Of a stretch of 64,000 bases of DNA, positions 17,573-27,084 are shown one piece after another. Made by a program: the position numbers and the translations under genes. The notes below the pieces were generated by a model. It was not told the origin of the DNA, ran no database searches, and was given only the letters and a program-made list of their open reading frames with translations. The stretch covers positions 1,364,001 to 1,428,000 of the forward strand of contig NZ_CP062803.1 in NCBI RefSeq assembly GCF_008801925.2, written 5' to 3'. The stretch's first letter is position 1. Each line of letters opens with the position of its first letter. This DNA comes from Cupriavidus basilensis (GTDB lineage: Bacteria; Pseudomonadota; Gammaproteobacteria; Burkholderiales; Burkholderiaceae).

Positions 17573-18160
17573 ATGAAACCGATCGATCAGGTTGCAATCG
17601 CCCAGCTGTTTACCGAAGCGCGTACGCACAACGTGTGGCAAGACCGGCAAGTGGACGATGCCGTGCTGCACCAGATCTACGACGCGATGAAGTTTGGCCC
17701 GACGGCTGCCAACGGTTCGCCGGCCCGCATCGTGTTCGTCAAGAGCGCAGCGGAAAAGGCTCGCCTGGTCGAGTGCGTGTCAGCAGGCAACGTCGAGAAG
17801 ACCCGCTCGGCACCGGTCACTGCCATCGTCGCATTCGACAACGCCTTCCACGACCAGCTGCCCAAGCTGTTCCCGCACGCCGATGCGCGTTCGTGGTACG
17901 CCGGCCAGCCGGAAAAGATCGCCCGCGACGCGCTGATGAACAGCTCGCTGCAAGGTGGCTATTTCATCCTGGCCGCCCGGGCCCTCGGCCTGGATTGCGG
18001 CCCGATGGGCGGTTTCGATGCTGGCAAGGTGAATGCCGCCTTCTTCGCCAATGGCAAGTGGTCGGTCAATTTCCTCGTGAACCTGGGCTATGGCGAGGCC
18101 GACAAACTGTTCCCGCGCAGCCCGCGCCTGTCGTTCGACGAAGCCTGCCGCATCGTCTGA
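17573..18160 (+). CDS. Nitroreductase-family FMN oxidoreductase (RutE/malonic semialdehyde reductase type)
   Basis: 195 residues from the ATG at 17573 (AGGA nine bases upstream). Nitroreductase fold: the FMN-phosphate contact region [18 protein letters not shown], and the dimer/flavin segment [18 protein letters not shown]. The sequence pattern is that of the RutE/HadB subfamily, which in E. coli reduces malonic semialdehyde to 3-hydroxypropionate. No other rut genes are near, so that role is only by family. A -10-like TACAAT sits at 17534-17539 with no good -35. Confidence 0.8.
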   Translation: MKPIDQVAIAQLFTEARTHNVWQDRQVDDAVLHQIYDAMKFGPTAANGSPARIVFVKSAAEKARLVECVSAGNVEKTRSAPVTAIVAFDNAFHDQLPKLFPHADARSWYAGQPEKIARDALMNSSLQGGYFILAARALGLDCGPMGGFDAGKVNAAFFANGKWSVNFLVNLGYGEADKLFPRSPRLSFDEACRIV

Positions 18161-18182
18161 GCGCAAGCGCTGCCAGATAGTT

Positions 18183-18211
18183 AAAGACCCGCCTCGCGCG
18201 GGTCTTTTTTT
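18183..18211. terminator. Bidirectional intrinsic terminator between nitroreductase and nth genes
   Basis: AAAGACCCGC and GCGGGTCTTT form a ten-pair stem with a five-base loop, with A- and T-runs on both sides. It serves the convergent plus-strand nitroreductase and minus-strand nth. Confidence 0.9.
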
Positions 18212-18232
18212 GCCTGTCCGTTGCGCTTGCGC

Positions 18233-18877
18233 TCAGATGCGTGGCGCCTCGGTCTTCTCGCGGTATTCGCACAGCGGCTCGATTGCGCAGTGCCAGCACT
18301 CGGGCTTGCGCGCCTTGCAGACATAGCGCCCATGCAGGATCAGCCAGTGGTGCGCATCATGCATGAACTCCTGCGGCACGGCCTTGAGCAGCTTCTGCTC
18401 CACCACTTGCACGTTCTTGCCGGGCGCCAGGCCGGTGCGGTTGGCTACCCGGAAGATATGCGTGTCGACGGCAATGGTGGCCTCGCCGAACGCGGTATTC
18501 AGTACCACGTTGGCCGTCTTGCGGCCCACGCCCGGCAGGGCCTCCAGCGCGGCCCGGTCGCGCGGCACCTGCCCGCCGTGCTGCTCGACCAGGATGCGGC
18601 AGGTCGCTATGACATGCTTGGCCTTGGTCTTGTACAGGCCGATGGTCTTGATGTACTCGATCAGCCCGTCCTCGCCCAGCGCCAGCATCTGCTCCGGGCT
18701 GTGCGCCACGGGGTAGAGCTTGCGCGTGGCCTTGTTCACGCCCACGTCAGTGGCCTGCGCGGACAGCAGCACGGCAATCAGCAGCTCGAACGGCGAGCTG
18801 TATTCCAGCTCGGTGACCGGGGTCGGGTTGACTTCGCGCAGTGTCTCGAACAAGGCGCGGCACTTGGCAGCGTTCAT
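18233..18877 (-). CDS. nth: Endonuclease III
   Basis: Nth removes oxidised pyrimidines and nicks the abasic site in base-excision repair. 214 residues with the helix-hairpin-helix [14 protein letters not shown] (catalytic lysine in GRKTA), the catalytic aspartate in VDTHIFR, and the C-terminal 4Fe-4S ligands Cys187, Cys194, Cys197 and Cys203 in the E. coli spacing. Its start overlaps the stop of the upstream rnfB-like gene by ATGA, so it is translationally coupled to a ferredoxin-type protein. Confidence 0.97.
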   Translation of the reverse strand: MNAAKCRALFETLREVNPTPVTELEYSSPFELLIAVLLSAQATDVGVNKATRKLYPVAHSPEQMLALGEDGLIEYIKTIGLYKTKAKHVIATCRILVEQHGGQVPRDRAALEALPGVGRKTANVVLNTAFGEATIAVDTHIFRVANRTGLAPGKNVQVVEQKLLKAVPQEFMHDAHHWLILHGRYVCKARKPECWHCAIEPLCEYREKTEAPRI

Positions 18878-19698
18878 GAGTCCTTGGGGGCTGGGTTGGC
18901 GCCAGGCGTGGCATCCGGATCGGCCTGGCCTGGTGTGGCGGTGAGGCCGGCCCTGGCGCGGCGAGCCTCGGCGGCGTCGATCTGTGCCTGCACGGCAGGC
19001 GAGACGTTCTCGGTATTGCGCGGCTGTACCGCTTGTTGCTTCAGGCGCGCCCGCTCGATGGCGGCCTGGATGATGGCCTGCTTGCGTGCCTGCGCCACCC
19101 GTTCCTCTTCACTTTGCGGGGCTTCGGCTTGCAGCGCCTGCAGTTTGGCGGCGGCCTTGGCCGCCAAGCGCGCATCGTTCTCCTCGCGCTCGCGCACGAG
19201 CCGCGAGCGGCGGGCGAGGTAGCGCGCGCGGGCCTGGTCCGCTTGCGCCTGCGACCAGGCGGCCCAGCCGGTGCGCTGTGCGGTGACGGGAACCATGGCA
19301 ATGCAGTCGACGGGGCAGGGGGCCACGCAGAGGTCGCAACCCGTGCACCAGTCCGCCAGCACGGTATGCATCTGCTTGGGCGCGCCAACGATGGCGTCGA
19401 CCGGGCAAGCCTGGATGCACAGCGTGCAGCCGATGCACAGCGCTTCGTCGATCACCGCCACCGCGCGCGCCTGCTCCGCGCCCCGCTCCGGGTCCAGCGG
19501 CTGCGGCGGCGTGCCCAGCAGTGCTGACAGGCGGCGAATGCCCTCTTCTCCGCCCGGCGGGCAGCGATTGCTGGCTGCTTCGCCCGTTGCCATGGCTTCG
19601 GCATAGGGACGGCAGCCGTCGAAGCCGCACTTGGTGCATTGGGTCTGTGGCAGCAGGGCTTCGAGGCGATCGGCGAGGGTCTGGGAAATGGCGGTCAC
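18874..19698 (-). CDS. rsxB: RnfB/RsxB-type iron-sulfur electron carrier, stand-alone
   Basis: 274 residues from the GTG at 19698. Three cluster sites are visible: an N-terminal CTKCGFDGC...C group (Cys21, 24, 29, 46) as in RnfB, then two ferredoxin 4Fe-4S motifs (Cys88/91/94/98 and Cys118/121/124/128). Residues 140-274 are a charged, Ala/Gln/Arg-rich tail likely to be coiled or disordered. The N-terminal membrane helix of true RnfB is missing (the CTKCGF site begins at residue 21) and no rnfACDGE genes are nearby, so it probably acts as a soluble carrier. It is coupled by ATGA to nth, a common pairing in betaproteobacteria. The start is GTG because no ATG precedes the first cluster closely. 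Confidence 0.85.
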   Translation of the reverse strand: MTAISQTLADRLEALLPQTQCTKCGFDGCRPYAEAMATGEAASNRCPPGGEEGIRRLSALLGTPPQPLDPERGAEQARAVAVIDEALCIGCTLCIQACPVDAIVGAPKQMHTVLADWCTGCDLCVAPCPVDCIAMVPVTAQRTGWAAWSQAQADQARARYLARRSRLVREREENDARLAAKAAAKLQALQAEAPQSEEERVAQARKQAIIQAAIERARLKQQAVQPRNTENVSPAVQAQIDAAEARRARAGLTATPGQADPDATPGANPAPKDS

Positions 19699-19887
19699 GA
19701 CAGCTTTTGGGGTTTGCGGGTACGGCGCGGATGCCGTTCTCTTTTTTCCTGGCCGGAACGGGCACGCGGCAGGGATTATCCCCGATTTCGCCGCAGTGCA
19801 GAAACGCGCGATGATGCGCCCTTTGCCGGGCCACTGCGCGCAAGTTGCCCTGTGCCATAATCCGCGCAACGATTCACCAGCCGTCGC

Positions 19888-20523
19888 ATGCGAAACGAAA
19901 CCAGAACCAAGCGGGACCCCGAGGGAACACGCCGCCGCATCCTTGATGCGGCCACCGAAGAATTTGCCAAGGGTGGCCTGGCAGGGGCACGCGTCGACCA
20001 GATCGCGCGCCGCGCCGAAACCAACGAGCGCATGCTGTATTACTACTATGGCAGCAAGGAGGGCCTGTTCCTGGCCGTCCTTGAAAAACAATATGCGGAG
20101 TTTCGCGCCGCCGAGGAGCAGTTGCACATCGTCGAGGAGGATCCCGTTGCGGCGGTCCGCACGCTGGCTCGCTTTGTCTGGGACTGGTATTACCGCAATC
20201 CCGAGTTCATCCGCCTTGTCAACAGCGAGAACCTGCACGAGGCGCGCCACCTGAAGAAGTCCACCCAGCTGCACCAGTTGATCAACCCGGTGGTTAACGT
20301 GCTCGCGGATATCGTCAAGCGGGGCCAGCGCCAGGGGGTGTTCCGCGACAACGTCGATGTCTCGCAGCTATACCTGACGATCTCCGCGCTTGGCTACTAC
20401 GTGCTGTCCAACCGTTACACCATCAGCGCGGTGATCGGGCGCGACGTGGCGGCGCAGGATGAGCACGAGCGCTTTGCCGAGTTGCACACCGATATGCTGC
20501 TGGCTTACCTGGAGCGCCGCTGA
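19888..20523 (+). CDS. TetR-family transcriptional regulator
   Basis: 211 residues: an N-terminal TetR helix-turn-helix ([21 protein letters not shown], then [26 protein letters not shown], about 13-60) and a helical ligand domain. The DNA-recognition part with [11 protein letters not shown] is diagnostic. The ligand is unknown. It is divergent from rnfB-nth and convergent with phaZ. A strong terminator separates it from phaZ, so any control of phaZ would be in trans. Confidence 0.9.
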   Translation: MRNETRTKRDPEGTRRRILDAATEEFAKGGLAGARVDQIARRAETNERMLYYYYGSKEGLFLAVLEKQYAEFRAAEEQLHIVEEDPVAAVRTLARFVWDWYYRNPEFIRLVNSENLHEARHLKKSTQLHQLINPVVNVLADIVKRGQRQGVFRDNVDVSQLYLTISALGYYVLSNRYTISAVIGRDVAAQDEHERFAELHTDMLLAYLERR

Positions 20524-20536
20524 GGCAGCTTGCGGC

Positions 20537-20578
20537 CCCATAAAAAAACGCCCGCAGCTTGCGGGCGTTTTTTATGGG
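20537..20578. terminator. Bidirectional terminator between tetR-type gene and phaZ
   Basis: Nested stem: CCCATAAAAAA outer arm pairs with TTTTTTATGGG, and inner AACGCCCGCA pairs with TGCGGGCGTT. A- and T-runs on both sides make it work in both directions. Confidence 0.92.
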
Positions 20579-20605
20579 TGCGGCGTGCCGCTTAAGCGCC
20601 GTGGC

Positions 20606-21847
20606 TCAACGATGCTTGAGCACGAATTCGCGCAGCTCCGGGTAAATCTCCTGGCGCCAGCGGCGGCCGGAGAAGATCCCGTAGTGGCCGCACTTGGCCG
20701 CGGTGATGTGTTGCTTGCGCGTTTTGGGAATACCCGCGCAGAGCTCATGCGCCGCTGCGGTCTGGCCGGCGCCCGAGATATCGTCCAGTTCGCCCTCGAT
20801 CGTCAGTAGCGCGGTGCCCTTGATGTCCTGCGGGCGCACCGGCTGGCCATCGATCTCCCAGGTGCCGTTGGCAAGCCGGAATTCCTGGAACACTTCGCGG
20901 ATGGTGTCGAGGTAGTACTCGGCGTCCATGTCGAGCACGGCGTTGTACTCGTCGTAGAAGCGCACGTGGGCTTCCGCGTCGTCGGCATCGCCCTCGACCA
21001 GGTTCAGGTAGTAATCGTAGTGCGAGGACAGGTGGCGGTCGGGGTTCATCGCCACGAAGCCGGCGTGCTGCAGGAAGCCCGGATACACCTTGCGGCCATG
21101 GCCCGGGTAATTCGCCGGTACCGTATAGATCACATTGTTCTCGAACCACTCGAACGACTTGTTGGTCGCGAGCGAATTCACGGCCGTCGGGCTGCGCCGT
21201 GCGTCGATCGGGCCACCCATCATGGTCATGGTCTTTGGCGTCTTCTCGCCGGCGGATGCCAGCAGGGAGATGGCTGCGAGCACCGGGACCGTAGGCTGGC
21301 ACACGGAGATCACATGCAGGTTCTCAGCGCCGATATGGCGGATGAAGTCCTGGATGTAGTGGATGTAGTCCGCCAGGCGGAAACGGCCTTCCTCGATCGG
21401 GACCATGCGGGCATCGATCCAGTCGGTCACGTAGACCTTGTGGTCCTGCAGCAAGGTCCTCACGGTATCGCGCAGCAGGGTGGCATGGTGGCCCGACAGG
21501 GGGGCGCATACCAGCACCACCGGCTCATCCTTGAGCAGCTTGATGGTCTCCGGATCGTCGGCATAGCGCTTGAAGCGCACCAGCTTGCAGAAGGGCTTTT
21601 CGATGATCGTCTGTTCGACGATCGGGATGTCCCGGCCGTTGGAGCGTACCGATTTGATATCGAATTCGGGTTTTTCGTATTCCTTGCCGAGTCGGTACAG
21701 CAACTCGTAGCCGGCGGCCAGTCGCGTGGCGCCGGGCACCAGGGACATCGGGCTCAGGGGATTGGTGAAGGTCTTGGCCGTAGCCTGCGCCCATGCGGTA
21801 AGCGGGTGCAGCATCGAGCGCTGGAATTCATGCAGCTGGTAAAGCAT
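20606..21847 (-). CDS. phaZ: Intracellular poly(3-hydroxybutyrate) depolymerase
   Basis: PhaZ degrades stored PHB granules inside the cell. The 413 residues start MLYQLHEFQR, and the nucleophile is Cys183 in ISVCQPTVPVL, the position described for the Ralstonia eutropha PhaZa1 enzyme. The remaining triad is expected in EGELDDISG (Asp) and CGHYGIFSG (His). The sequence resembles what I recall of the Cupriavidus enzyme very closely, which is the best taxonomic hint in the window. I chose the ATG at 21847 because the frame upstream (to 21913) runs through an A/T-rich promoter region. tyrB lies upstream on the same strand but is separated by a terminator. Confidence 0.95.
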   Translation of the reverse strand: MLYQLHEFQRSMLHPLTAWAQATAKTFTNPLSPMSLVPGATRLAAGYELLYRLGKEYEKPEFDIKSVRSNGRDIPIVEQTIIEKPFCKLVRFKRYADDPETIKLLKDEPVVLVCAPLSGHHATLLRDTVRTLLQDHKVYVTDWIDARMVPIEEGRFRLADYIHYIQDFIRHIGAENLHVISVCQPTVPVLAAISLLASAGEKTPKTMTMMGGPIDARRSPTAVNSLATNKSFEWFENNVIYTVPANYPGHGRKVYPGFLQHAGFVAMNPDRHLSSHYDYYLNLVEGDADDAEAHVRFYDEYNAVLDMDAEYYLDTIREVFQEFRLANGTWEIDGQPVRPQDIKGTALLTIEGELDDISGAGQTAAAHELCAGIPKTRKQHITAAKCGHYGIFSGRRWRQEIYPELREFVLKHR

Positions 21848-21935
21848 GACGTGGTCCCTATCAGGCTGGGGGCGAAGCTGGAATTCAACGCCTGGACAAT
21901 ACAAATACAACAAACACAGTTGCTAATGTGTTACC

Positions 21936-21964
21936 GATTATGCTCGTAATCGAACGATCGTGCG
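21936..21964. promoter_or_regulatory. Palindromes upstream of phaZ, possible operators
   Basis: GATTA-N6-TAATC at 21936-21951 is followed at once by CGAACGATCGTGCG at 21951-21964, an eight-base perfect core (ACGATCGT) with near-perfect arms. They lie 89-117 bases upstream of the phaZ ATG in an unusually A/T-rich stretch (about 21880-22080). Which regulator would bind is unknown. Confidence 0.35.
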
Positions 21965-22073
21965 ATGCAGCATATACCCTAAGGTACGCTCGCATCGGAA
22001 AAAGACAATAGGACAAACACTGTACTTCTCGATGACAAATGCAAAAGAACGTGAAAAATTGTCACGAGACACG

Positions 22074-22099
22074 AAAAAGGCGACCGAAGTCGCCTTTTT
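22074..22099 (-). terminator. Intrinsic terminator after tyrB
   Basis: AAAAAGGCGAC pairs with GTCGCCTTTTT around a four-base loop, directly after the tyrB stop. It separates tyrB from phaZ on the minus strand. Confidence 0.9.
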
Positions 22100-22121
22100 G
22101 TGCACTTTTACGTGTTTTGCG

Positions 22122-23318
22122 TTACAGCACGGCGGCGATGGCGTTGACCACCGCGTCGATGTTGCGGCTGTTCAGCGCGGCCACGCAGATGCGGCCGGTG
22201 CCCACGGCGTAGATGCCGTGCTCGTTACGCAGCACATCGACCTGGGCCGAGTTCAGGCCCGAGTACGAGAACATGCCGCGCTGGGACTTGACGAAGGAGA
22301 AGTCACCCGGCACGCCCTTTGCGGCCAGCTTGTCCACCAGCGCATGGCGCATCAGCTTGATGCGGTCGCGCATCTCGCCCAGTTCCTGCTCCCACATGGC
22401 GCGCAGCTCCGGGCTGTTCAGCACGGTGGCGACCACGGTGCCGCCGTGGGTCGGCGGGTTGGAGTAGTTGGTGCGGATGACGCGCTTGACCTGGGACATC
22501 ACGCGCTGGGCTTCTTCCTTGCCCGTGGTGACGATCGACAGCGCGCCCACGCGCTCGCCGTACAGCGAGAAACTCTTCGAGAACGAGCTCGACACGAAGA
22601 ACGGCAGGCCGGATTCGGCGAACAGGCGCACGGCGGCGCCGTCCGGCTCGATGCCTTCCGCGAAGCCCTGGTAGGCCATGTCGAGGAACGGGATCAGGTT
22701 GCGTTCCTTGATCAGTTCCACGACCTGCTTCCACTGCTCGGCCGACAGGTCAACGCCCGTCGGGTTGTGGCAGCAGGCGTGCAGCACCACGATGGTGTTG
22801 GCGGCGTACGACTTGAGCGACTCCACCATGCCGGCGAAATTCAGGCCGTGGCTGGCAGCATCGTAGTAGGCGTAGTTGATCACGGGGAAACCGGCCGCCT
22901 CGAACAGGGCGCGGTGGTTTTCCCAGCTCGGGTCGCTGATGGCGACCTTGGCGTCCGGGTACAGGCGCTTGAGGAAGTCGGCGCCGATCTTCAGCGCGCC
23001 GGTGCCGCCGAGTGCCTGGGCGGTCACAACGCGGCCTTCGGTGATCAGCGGCGATTCCTTGCCGAACAGCAGGGTCTGCACGGCCTGGTCATAGGCGGCG
23101 ATGCCTTCGATCGGCAGGTAGCCACGCGGGGTGGCGGTGGTCAGGCGGGCCTTCTCGGCTTCCTGCACGGCGCGCAGCAGAGGGATTTTCCCTTCGTCGG
23201 TGAAGTACACGCCAACACCCAGATTGACCTTGGTGGCACGGGTATCGGCATTGAAGGCTTCATTCAGGCCCAGGATCGGGTCGCGCGGGGCCATCTCGAC
23301 GGCAGAAAACAAACTCAT
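22122..23318 (-). CDS. tyrB: Aromatic amino acid (class I) aminotransferase
   Basis: 398 residues of the aspartate/aromatic aminotransferase family. Visible are the PLP-lysine loop [18 protein letters not shown], the substrate-carboxylate arginine region near the C-terminus ([13 protein letters not shown]), and [13 protein letters not shown]. TyrB transfers amino groups between aromatic acids or aspartate and 2-oxoglutarate. An AspC-like preference cannot be excluded by eye. It is divergent from uvrB. Confidence 0.88.
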   Translation of the reverse strand: MSLFSAVEMAPRDPILGLNEAFNADTRATKVNLGVGVYFTDEGKIPLLRAVQEAEKARLTTATPRGYLPIEGIAAYDQAVQTLLFGKESPLITEGRVVTAQALGGTGALKIGADFLKRLYPDAKVAISDPSWENHRALFEAAGFPVINYAYYDAASHGLNFAGMVESLKSYAANTIVVLHACCHNPTGVDLSAEQWKQVVELIKERNLIPFLDMAYQGFAEGIEPDGAAVRLFAESGLPFFVSSSFSKSFSLYGERVGALSIVTTGKEEAQRVMSQVKRVIRTNYSNPPTHGGTVVATVLNSPELRAMWEQELGEMRDRIKLMRHALVDKLAAKGVPGDFSFVKSQRGMFSYSGLNSAQVDVLRNEHGIYAVGTGRICVAALNSRNIDAVVNAIAAVL

Positions 23319-23475
23319 TTGGGATCTCGTGGTCAGCTATGTAACAAAACGGGAAGGCGTAGAATGCTCCGGACTGCGCTCGGGAGTGCGGGCGACCCCC
23401 ATCTTGATACCTGGCCGCCAACCCCAAGATTCTAGCGTATCTGCCCGTTTTCCTGAGGTTTTCCCCTACCAGCCT

Positions 23476-25578
23476 ATGTCGAATCTCGTTGAAGTCGCGC
23501 CCGCGCTGGATGAAGAGAAGTTCGCGACCTTTCCCGGCTCGCCGTTCCAGCTTTACCAGCCCTATCTGCCGGCGGGCGATCAGCCCGAGGCGATCCGCCA
23601 GCTGGTCGAGGGCGTGGAGGACGGCCTGTCTTACCAGACCCTGCTGGGGGTGACCGGTTCGGGCAAGACCTTCACCATGGCCAACGTGATTGCCCGCCTG
23701 GGCCGTCCGGCCATCGTGTTCGCGCCCAACAAGACGCTGGCCGCGCAGCTGTATTCCGAGTTCCGCGAGTTCTTCCCGCGCAATGCCGTGGAGTACTTCG
23801 TCAGCTATTACGACTACTACCAGCCCGAAGCGTACGTGCCGCAGCGCGACCTGTTCATCGAGAAGGATTCCTCGATCAACGAGCATATCGAGCAGATGCG
23901 GCTGTCGGCCACCAAGAGCCTGCTGGAGCGGCGCGACACCATCATCGTGGCCAGCGTCTCGGCCATCTACGGTATCGGCAATCCGTCCGAGTACCACAAG
24001 ATGATCCTGACGCTGCGCACCGGCGACAAGATCAGCCAGCGCGATGTGATCGCGCGCCTGATCGCCATGCAATACACCCGCAACGAGACCGATTTCCAGC
24101 GCGGCACCTTCCGCGTGCGCGGCGATACGCTGGATATCTTCCCGGCCGAGCATGCCGAGCTGGCGGTGCGCGTCGACATGTTCGACGACGAGATCGATTC
24201 GCTGCAGTTCTTCGACCCGCTCACCGGGCGGGTGCGGCAGAAGATCCCGCGCTTCACGGTCTATCCGTCGAGCCACTACGTGACCCCGCGCGAGACCGTG
24301 CTGCGGGCGATCGAAGACATCAAGGTAGAGCTGCGCGAGCGCCTGGACTTCTTCTATAAGGAGAACAAGCTGGTGGAGGCGCAGCGGCTGGAGCAGCGCT
24401 CCCGCTTCGACCTGGAAATGCTCTCCGAGCTCGGCTTCTGCAAGGGCATCGAGAATTACTCGCGCCACCTGTCGGGCGCCAAGCCGGGCGATCCGCCGCC
24501 CACGCTGGTCGACTACCTGCCGCAGGACGCGTTGATGTTCCTGGACGAGTCGCACGTGCTGATGGGGCAGTTCAATGGCATGTACAACGGCGACAAGGCG
24601 CGCAAGACGACCTTGGTCGACTATGGCTTCCGGCTGCCGTCCGCTTTGGACAACCGCCCCCTCAAGTTCTCGGAGTTCGAGGGCAAGATGCGGCAGGTGA
24701 TGTTTGTCTCCGCCACGCCGTCCAACTACGAGAACGAGCATGCGGGCCAAGTGGTGGAGCAGGTGGTGCGGCCCACCGGCCTGGTCGATCCGATCATCCA
24801 CGTGCGTCCCGCGACCACGCAGGTTGACGACTTGCTGTCAGAGATCCACCAGAAGGTCTCCGTCGGCGAGCGCGTGCTGGTGACCACGCTGACCAAGCGC
24901 ATGTCCGAGCAGCTCACGGAGTTCCTGACCGAGAACGGCGTCAAGGTGCGTTACCTGCACTCGGACATCGATACGGTGGAGCGTGTGGAGATCATTCGCG
25001 ACCTCCGCCTGGGTACCTTCGACGTGCTGGTCGGCATCAATCTGCTGCGCGAGGGCCTGGATATTCCGGAAGTCTCGCTGGTGGCAATTCTGGATGCCGA
25101 CAAGGAAGGCTTTCTGCGCGCCGAGCGTTCGCTGATCCAGACCATCGGCCGCGCGGCCCGTAACGTCAACGGCACCGCCATCCTGTACGCGGACCGGATG
25201 ACCGATTCGATGAAGCGGGCGATCGGCGAGACGGAGCGCCGCCGCGCCAAGCAGATCGCGTTCAATGAAGCCAATGGGATCGTGCCGCGCGGCGTGGTCA
25301 AGCGCATCAAGGACATCATCGACGGGGTCTACGACCCGGGTGAGGTCAAGGCCGAGCTGCTGGCCGCGGAGGAGCGCGCCAAGTACGAGGACATGAGCGA
25401 GAAGCAGGTTGCGAAGGAGATCAAGCGGCTGGAGAAGCAGATGTTCGAGCACGCCAAGAATCTCGAGTTCGAGAAGGCCGGGCAGGTGCGCGATCAGCTG
25501 GCCAAGCTCAAGCGCCAGATCTTTGGCGCCAGCGGCGATGGGGAGCACCTGCCGCCGCCTGCCGCGGCCGCGTCCTGA
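23476..25578 (+). CDS. uvrB: Excinuclease ABC subunit B
   Basis: UvrB is the damage-verifying helicase of nucleotide excision repair. 700 residues from the ATG at 23476. Walker A GVTGSGKT at 58-65, the beta-hairpin [10 protein letters not shown] at about 113-122, the DESH box ([16 protein letters not shown]) at about 350, helicase motif [11 protein letters not shown], and the C-terminal UVR motif ([21 protein letters not shown]) that binds UvrC. The frame is open further upstream through the divergent tyrB start, which is not coding. No LexA-type box (CTGT-N8-ACAG) is visible in 23319-23475. A TAGAAT -10-like hexamer lies at 23360. Confidence 0.97.
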   Translation: MSNLVEVAPALDEEKFATFPGSPFQLYQPYLPAGDQPEAIRQLVEGVEDGLSYQTLLGVTGSGKTFTMANVIARLGRPAIVFAPNKTLAAQLYSEFREFFPRNAVEYFVSYYDYYQPEAYVPQRDLFIEKDSSINEHIEQMRLSATKSLLERRDTIIVASVSAIYGIGNPSEYHKMILTLRTGDKISQRDVIARLIAMQYTRNETDFQRGTFRVRGDTLDIFPAEHAELAVRVDMFDDEIDSLQFFDPLTGRVRQKIPRFTVYPSSHYVTPRETVLRAIEDIKVELRERLDFFYKENKLVEAQRLEQRSRFDLEMLSELGFCKGIENYSRHLSGAKPGDPPPTLVDYLPQDALMFLDESHVLMGQFNGMYNGDKARKTTLVDYGFRLPSALDNRPLKFSEFEGKMRQVMFVSATPSNYENEHAGQVVEQVVRPTGLVDPIIHVRPATTQVDDLLSEIHQKVSVGERVLVTTLTKRMSEQLTEFLTENGVKVRYLHSDIDTVERVEIIRDLRLGTFDVLVGINLLREGLDIPEVSLVAILDADKEGFLRAERSLIQTIGRAARNVNGTAILYADRMTDSMKRAIGETERRRAKQIAFNEANGIVPRGVVKRIKDIIDGVYDPGEVKAELLAAEERAKYEDMSEKQVAKEIKRLEKQMFEHAKNLEFEKAGQVRDQLAKLKRQIFGASGDGEHLPPPAAAAS

Positions 25579-25675
25579 GGGTGTGGGCGCTGCCTCGGCA
25601 CGCCTGCGGGATGCGGGCGCGTAGCCTGGCTACCGCCTATAGTTGGAGTTCCTGACAGTGGTGAGGAGATGGTCC

Positions 25676-25975
25676 ATGGTCAAGTTCGCTCTGTGGGTTC
25701 CGCTGCATGCGAAGCCCGGCAAGGAAAAGGAAGTCGAAGAGTTCCTGCTCGCCGGCTTGCCGCTGGTGCAGGCCGAAGCCGGCACCACGGCATGGTTTGC
25801 GCTGCGGCTCGGGCCATCCATGTTCGGCATCTTCGATGCGTTTCCCGATGAGGCGGGGCGCAACGCCCATCTCTCCGGCAAGGTGGCCGAGGCCTTGATG
25901 GCCAAGGCGCCAGACCTGTTCGCCAAGCCGCCTTCCATCGAAAAGCTGGATGTGCTGGCGGCCAAGCTGCCCTGA
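25676..25975 (+). CDS. Antibiotic biosynthesis monooxygenase (ABM) domain protein
   Basis: 99 residues from the ATG at 25676, with GAGGAG nine bases upstream. The pattern VKFALWVPLHAKPGKEKEVEEFL...MFGIFDAFPDEAGRNAHLSG is the ferredoxin-like ABM fold, a small dimeric domain found in quinol or haem-type monooxygenases and stress proteins. Its substrate is unknown. It stands alone between uvrB and a convergent minus-strand gene. Confidence 0.75.
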   Translation: MVKFALWVPLHAKPGKEKEVEEFLLAGLPLVQAEAGTTAWFALRLGPSMFGIFDAFPDEAGRNAHLSGKVAEALMAKAPDLFAKPPSIEKLDVLAAKLP

Positions 25976-25988
25976 GCCGATTTGCCTG

Positions 25989-26330
25989 CTAGCCCTTCGG
26001 AGGCAGCGAGCGCAAACGCTCGTTGACCTCCAGCAAGGTGTCGCACTGGTCGGCGCTGGCGGCCTCGCGCTCGTTGATGAAGTCCACGATGGCGCGCAGC
26101 GGTTCGCGTTGCGCGGCGCATGCGTTGGCCGGCGCCGGTGTCGAAGCAGGGGCGGGGGCCGGGACAGCGCAGGTGGCATCGATTTCTTTCTCCAGGCTAC
26201 GCCGGACCACGGTGAGCAGGCTTTCGCAGCCTGCGCCGGAGGCGGCGTCCGCGGACGGTTCGGCGGCGTCGGCCAGGCTTGCGCAAAGCAGAAGAGGCGC
26301 CAGGAGGAGTGGGCTGAGGCGGAGGTTCAC
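25989..26330 (-). CDS. Periplasmic hypothetical protein with four cysteines
   Basis: 113 residues from a GTG at 26330, which gives a clean signal peptide (about 1-22, cut after ADA). The mature part has four cysteines (GCES, TCAV, NACA, QCDT) that could form two disulfides, and a Pro/Ala linker. I do not recognise a family. No ribosome site is visible. The minus strand carries a run of ten A (26365-26374) about 35 bases upstream of the start. Earlier in-frame starts lie across that tract and would spoil the signal peptide. Confidence 0.6.
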   Translation of the reverse strand: MNLRLSPLLLAPLLLCASLADAAEPSADAASGAGCESLLTVVRRSLEKEIDATCAVPAPAPASTPAPANACAAQREPLRAIVDFINEREAASADQCDTLLEVNERLRSLPPKG

Positions 26331-26544
26331 CGCGCGATTATGCGGTGGGTGGCACCTTTGCGGCTTTTTTTTTTGCCAGGCGGCGACAACCGGCGTGCTG
26401 GCGCACGCGTGAGCGCGGCGCTGCGGGCAGGGCTGTAGAATCCGGCTTCGTTGTGGCAGCCGCGCCCGGTGCGCTGGCTGCAAGGCCATCGCGCGTGCCG
26501 CGTTTTGTCGTCTTGCTTTCGGCGCTGGATAGCGCCACACCCCT

Positions 26545-27036
26545 ATGAAGAAATACGCCATTCTGATGTGTTGCATGGGCAATATTTGCCGTTCTCCGAC
26601 CGCGGAGGGCGTGCTGCGCGCCAAGCTGGAGGCAGTCGGCCTGGCAGATCTGGTCGAGCTGGATTCCGCCGGCACGCATGGCTATCACATCGGGCGCGCG
26701 CCGGATGCGCGCTCCCAGCGTCATGCGCTGGCCCGTGGCTATGACCTGTCCGCGCAACGCGCGCGCCAGGCCACTGTGCAGGATTTCGCCCGTTTCGACC
26801 TGCTGCTGGCCATGGACCAGGACAACCTCGCGGCGCTGCGCGCCATCTGTCCGCCTGGCAGCCAGGACAAGCTGCGCCTGCTGATGAGTTTCGCCAGCCG
26901 GCACGCCGCGGACGAAGTGCCGGACCCCTACTACGGAGAGGGTGATGGTTTCGAGCGCGTGCTCGACTATGTTGAGGACGCCTGCGATGGCGTGATCGCC
27001 ATGCTGCATGCCAAGGGCTTTGGCGGCGTCACCTGA
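26545..27036 (+). CDS. Low-molecular-weight protein-tyrosine phosphatase
   Basis: 163 residues with the P-loop CMGNICRS (CX5R, Cys10-Arg16) near the N-terminus and the general-acid aspartate in EVPDPYYGEGDGFERVLD. It is cytoplasmic. Family members of this type dephosphorylate bacterial tyrosine kinases or act more broadly, but no kinase or polysaccharide genes are nearby, so its partner is unknown. A TAGAAT -10-like hexamer lies about 110 bases upstream. Confidence 0.93.
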   Translation: MKKYAILMCCMGNICRSPTAEGVLRAKLEAVGLADLVELDSAGTHGYHIGRAPDARSQRHALARGYDLSAQRARQATVQDFARFDLLLAMDQDNLAALRAICPPGSQDKLRLLMSFASRHAADEVPDPYYGEGDGFERVLDYVEDACDGVIAMLHAKGFGGVT

Positions 27037-27084
27037 TCGCGCTCGCCCGTCCTTGCAGCCTTTCCATTATTTTCACGAGAATTC

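Noticed and set aside
17573..18160. Naming the nitroreductase rutE
   Set aside because: Subfamily resemblance only; no pyrimidine-degradation genes nearby, so no symbol is given.
23319..23475. LexA (SOS) box for uvrB
   Set aside because: No CTGT-N8-ACAG-like palindrome found in the gap by reading; the same is true upstream of recN.
23260..24801. 513-residue minus-strand open frame opposite uvrB
   Set aside because: It is the antisense of a perfectly conserved uvrB and shows His/Arg/Leu-rich shadow composition typical of high-GC antisense frames.
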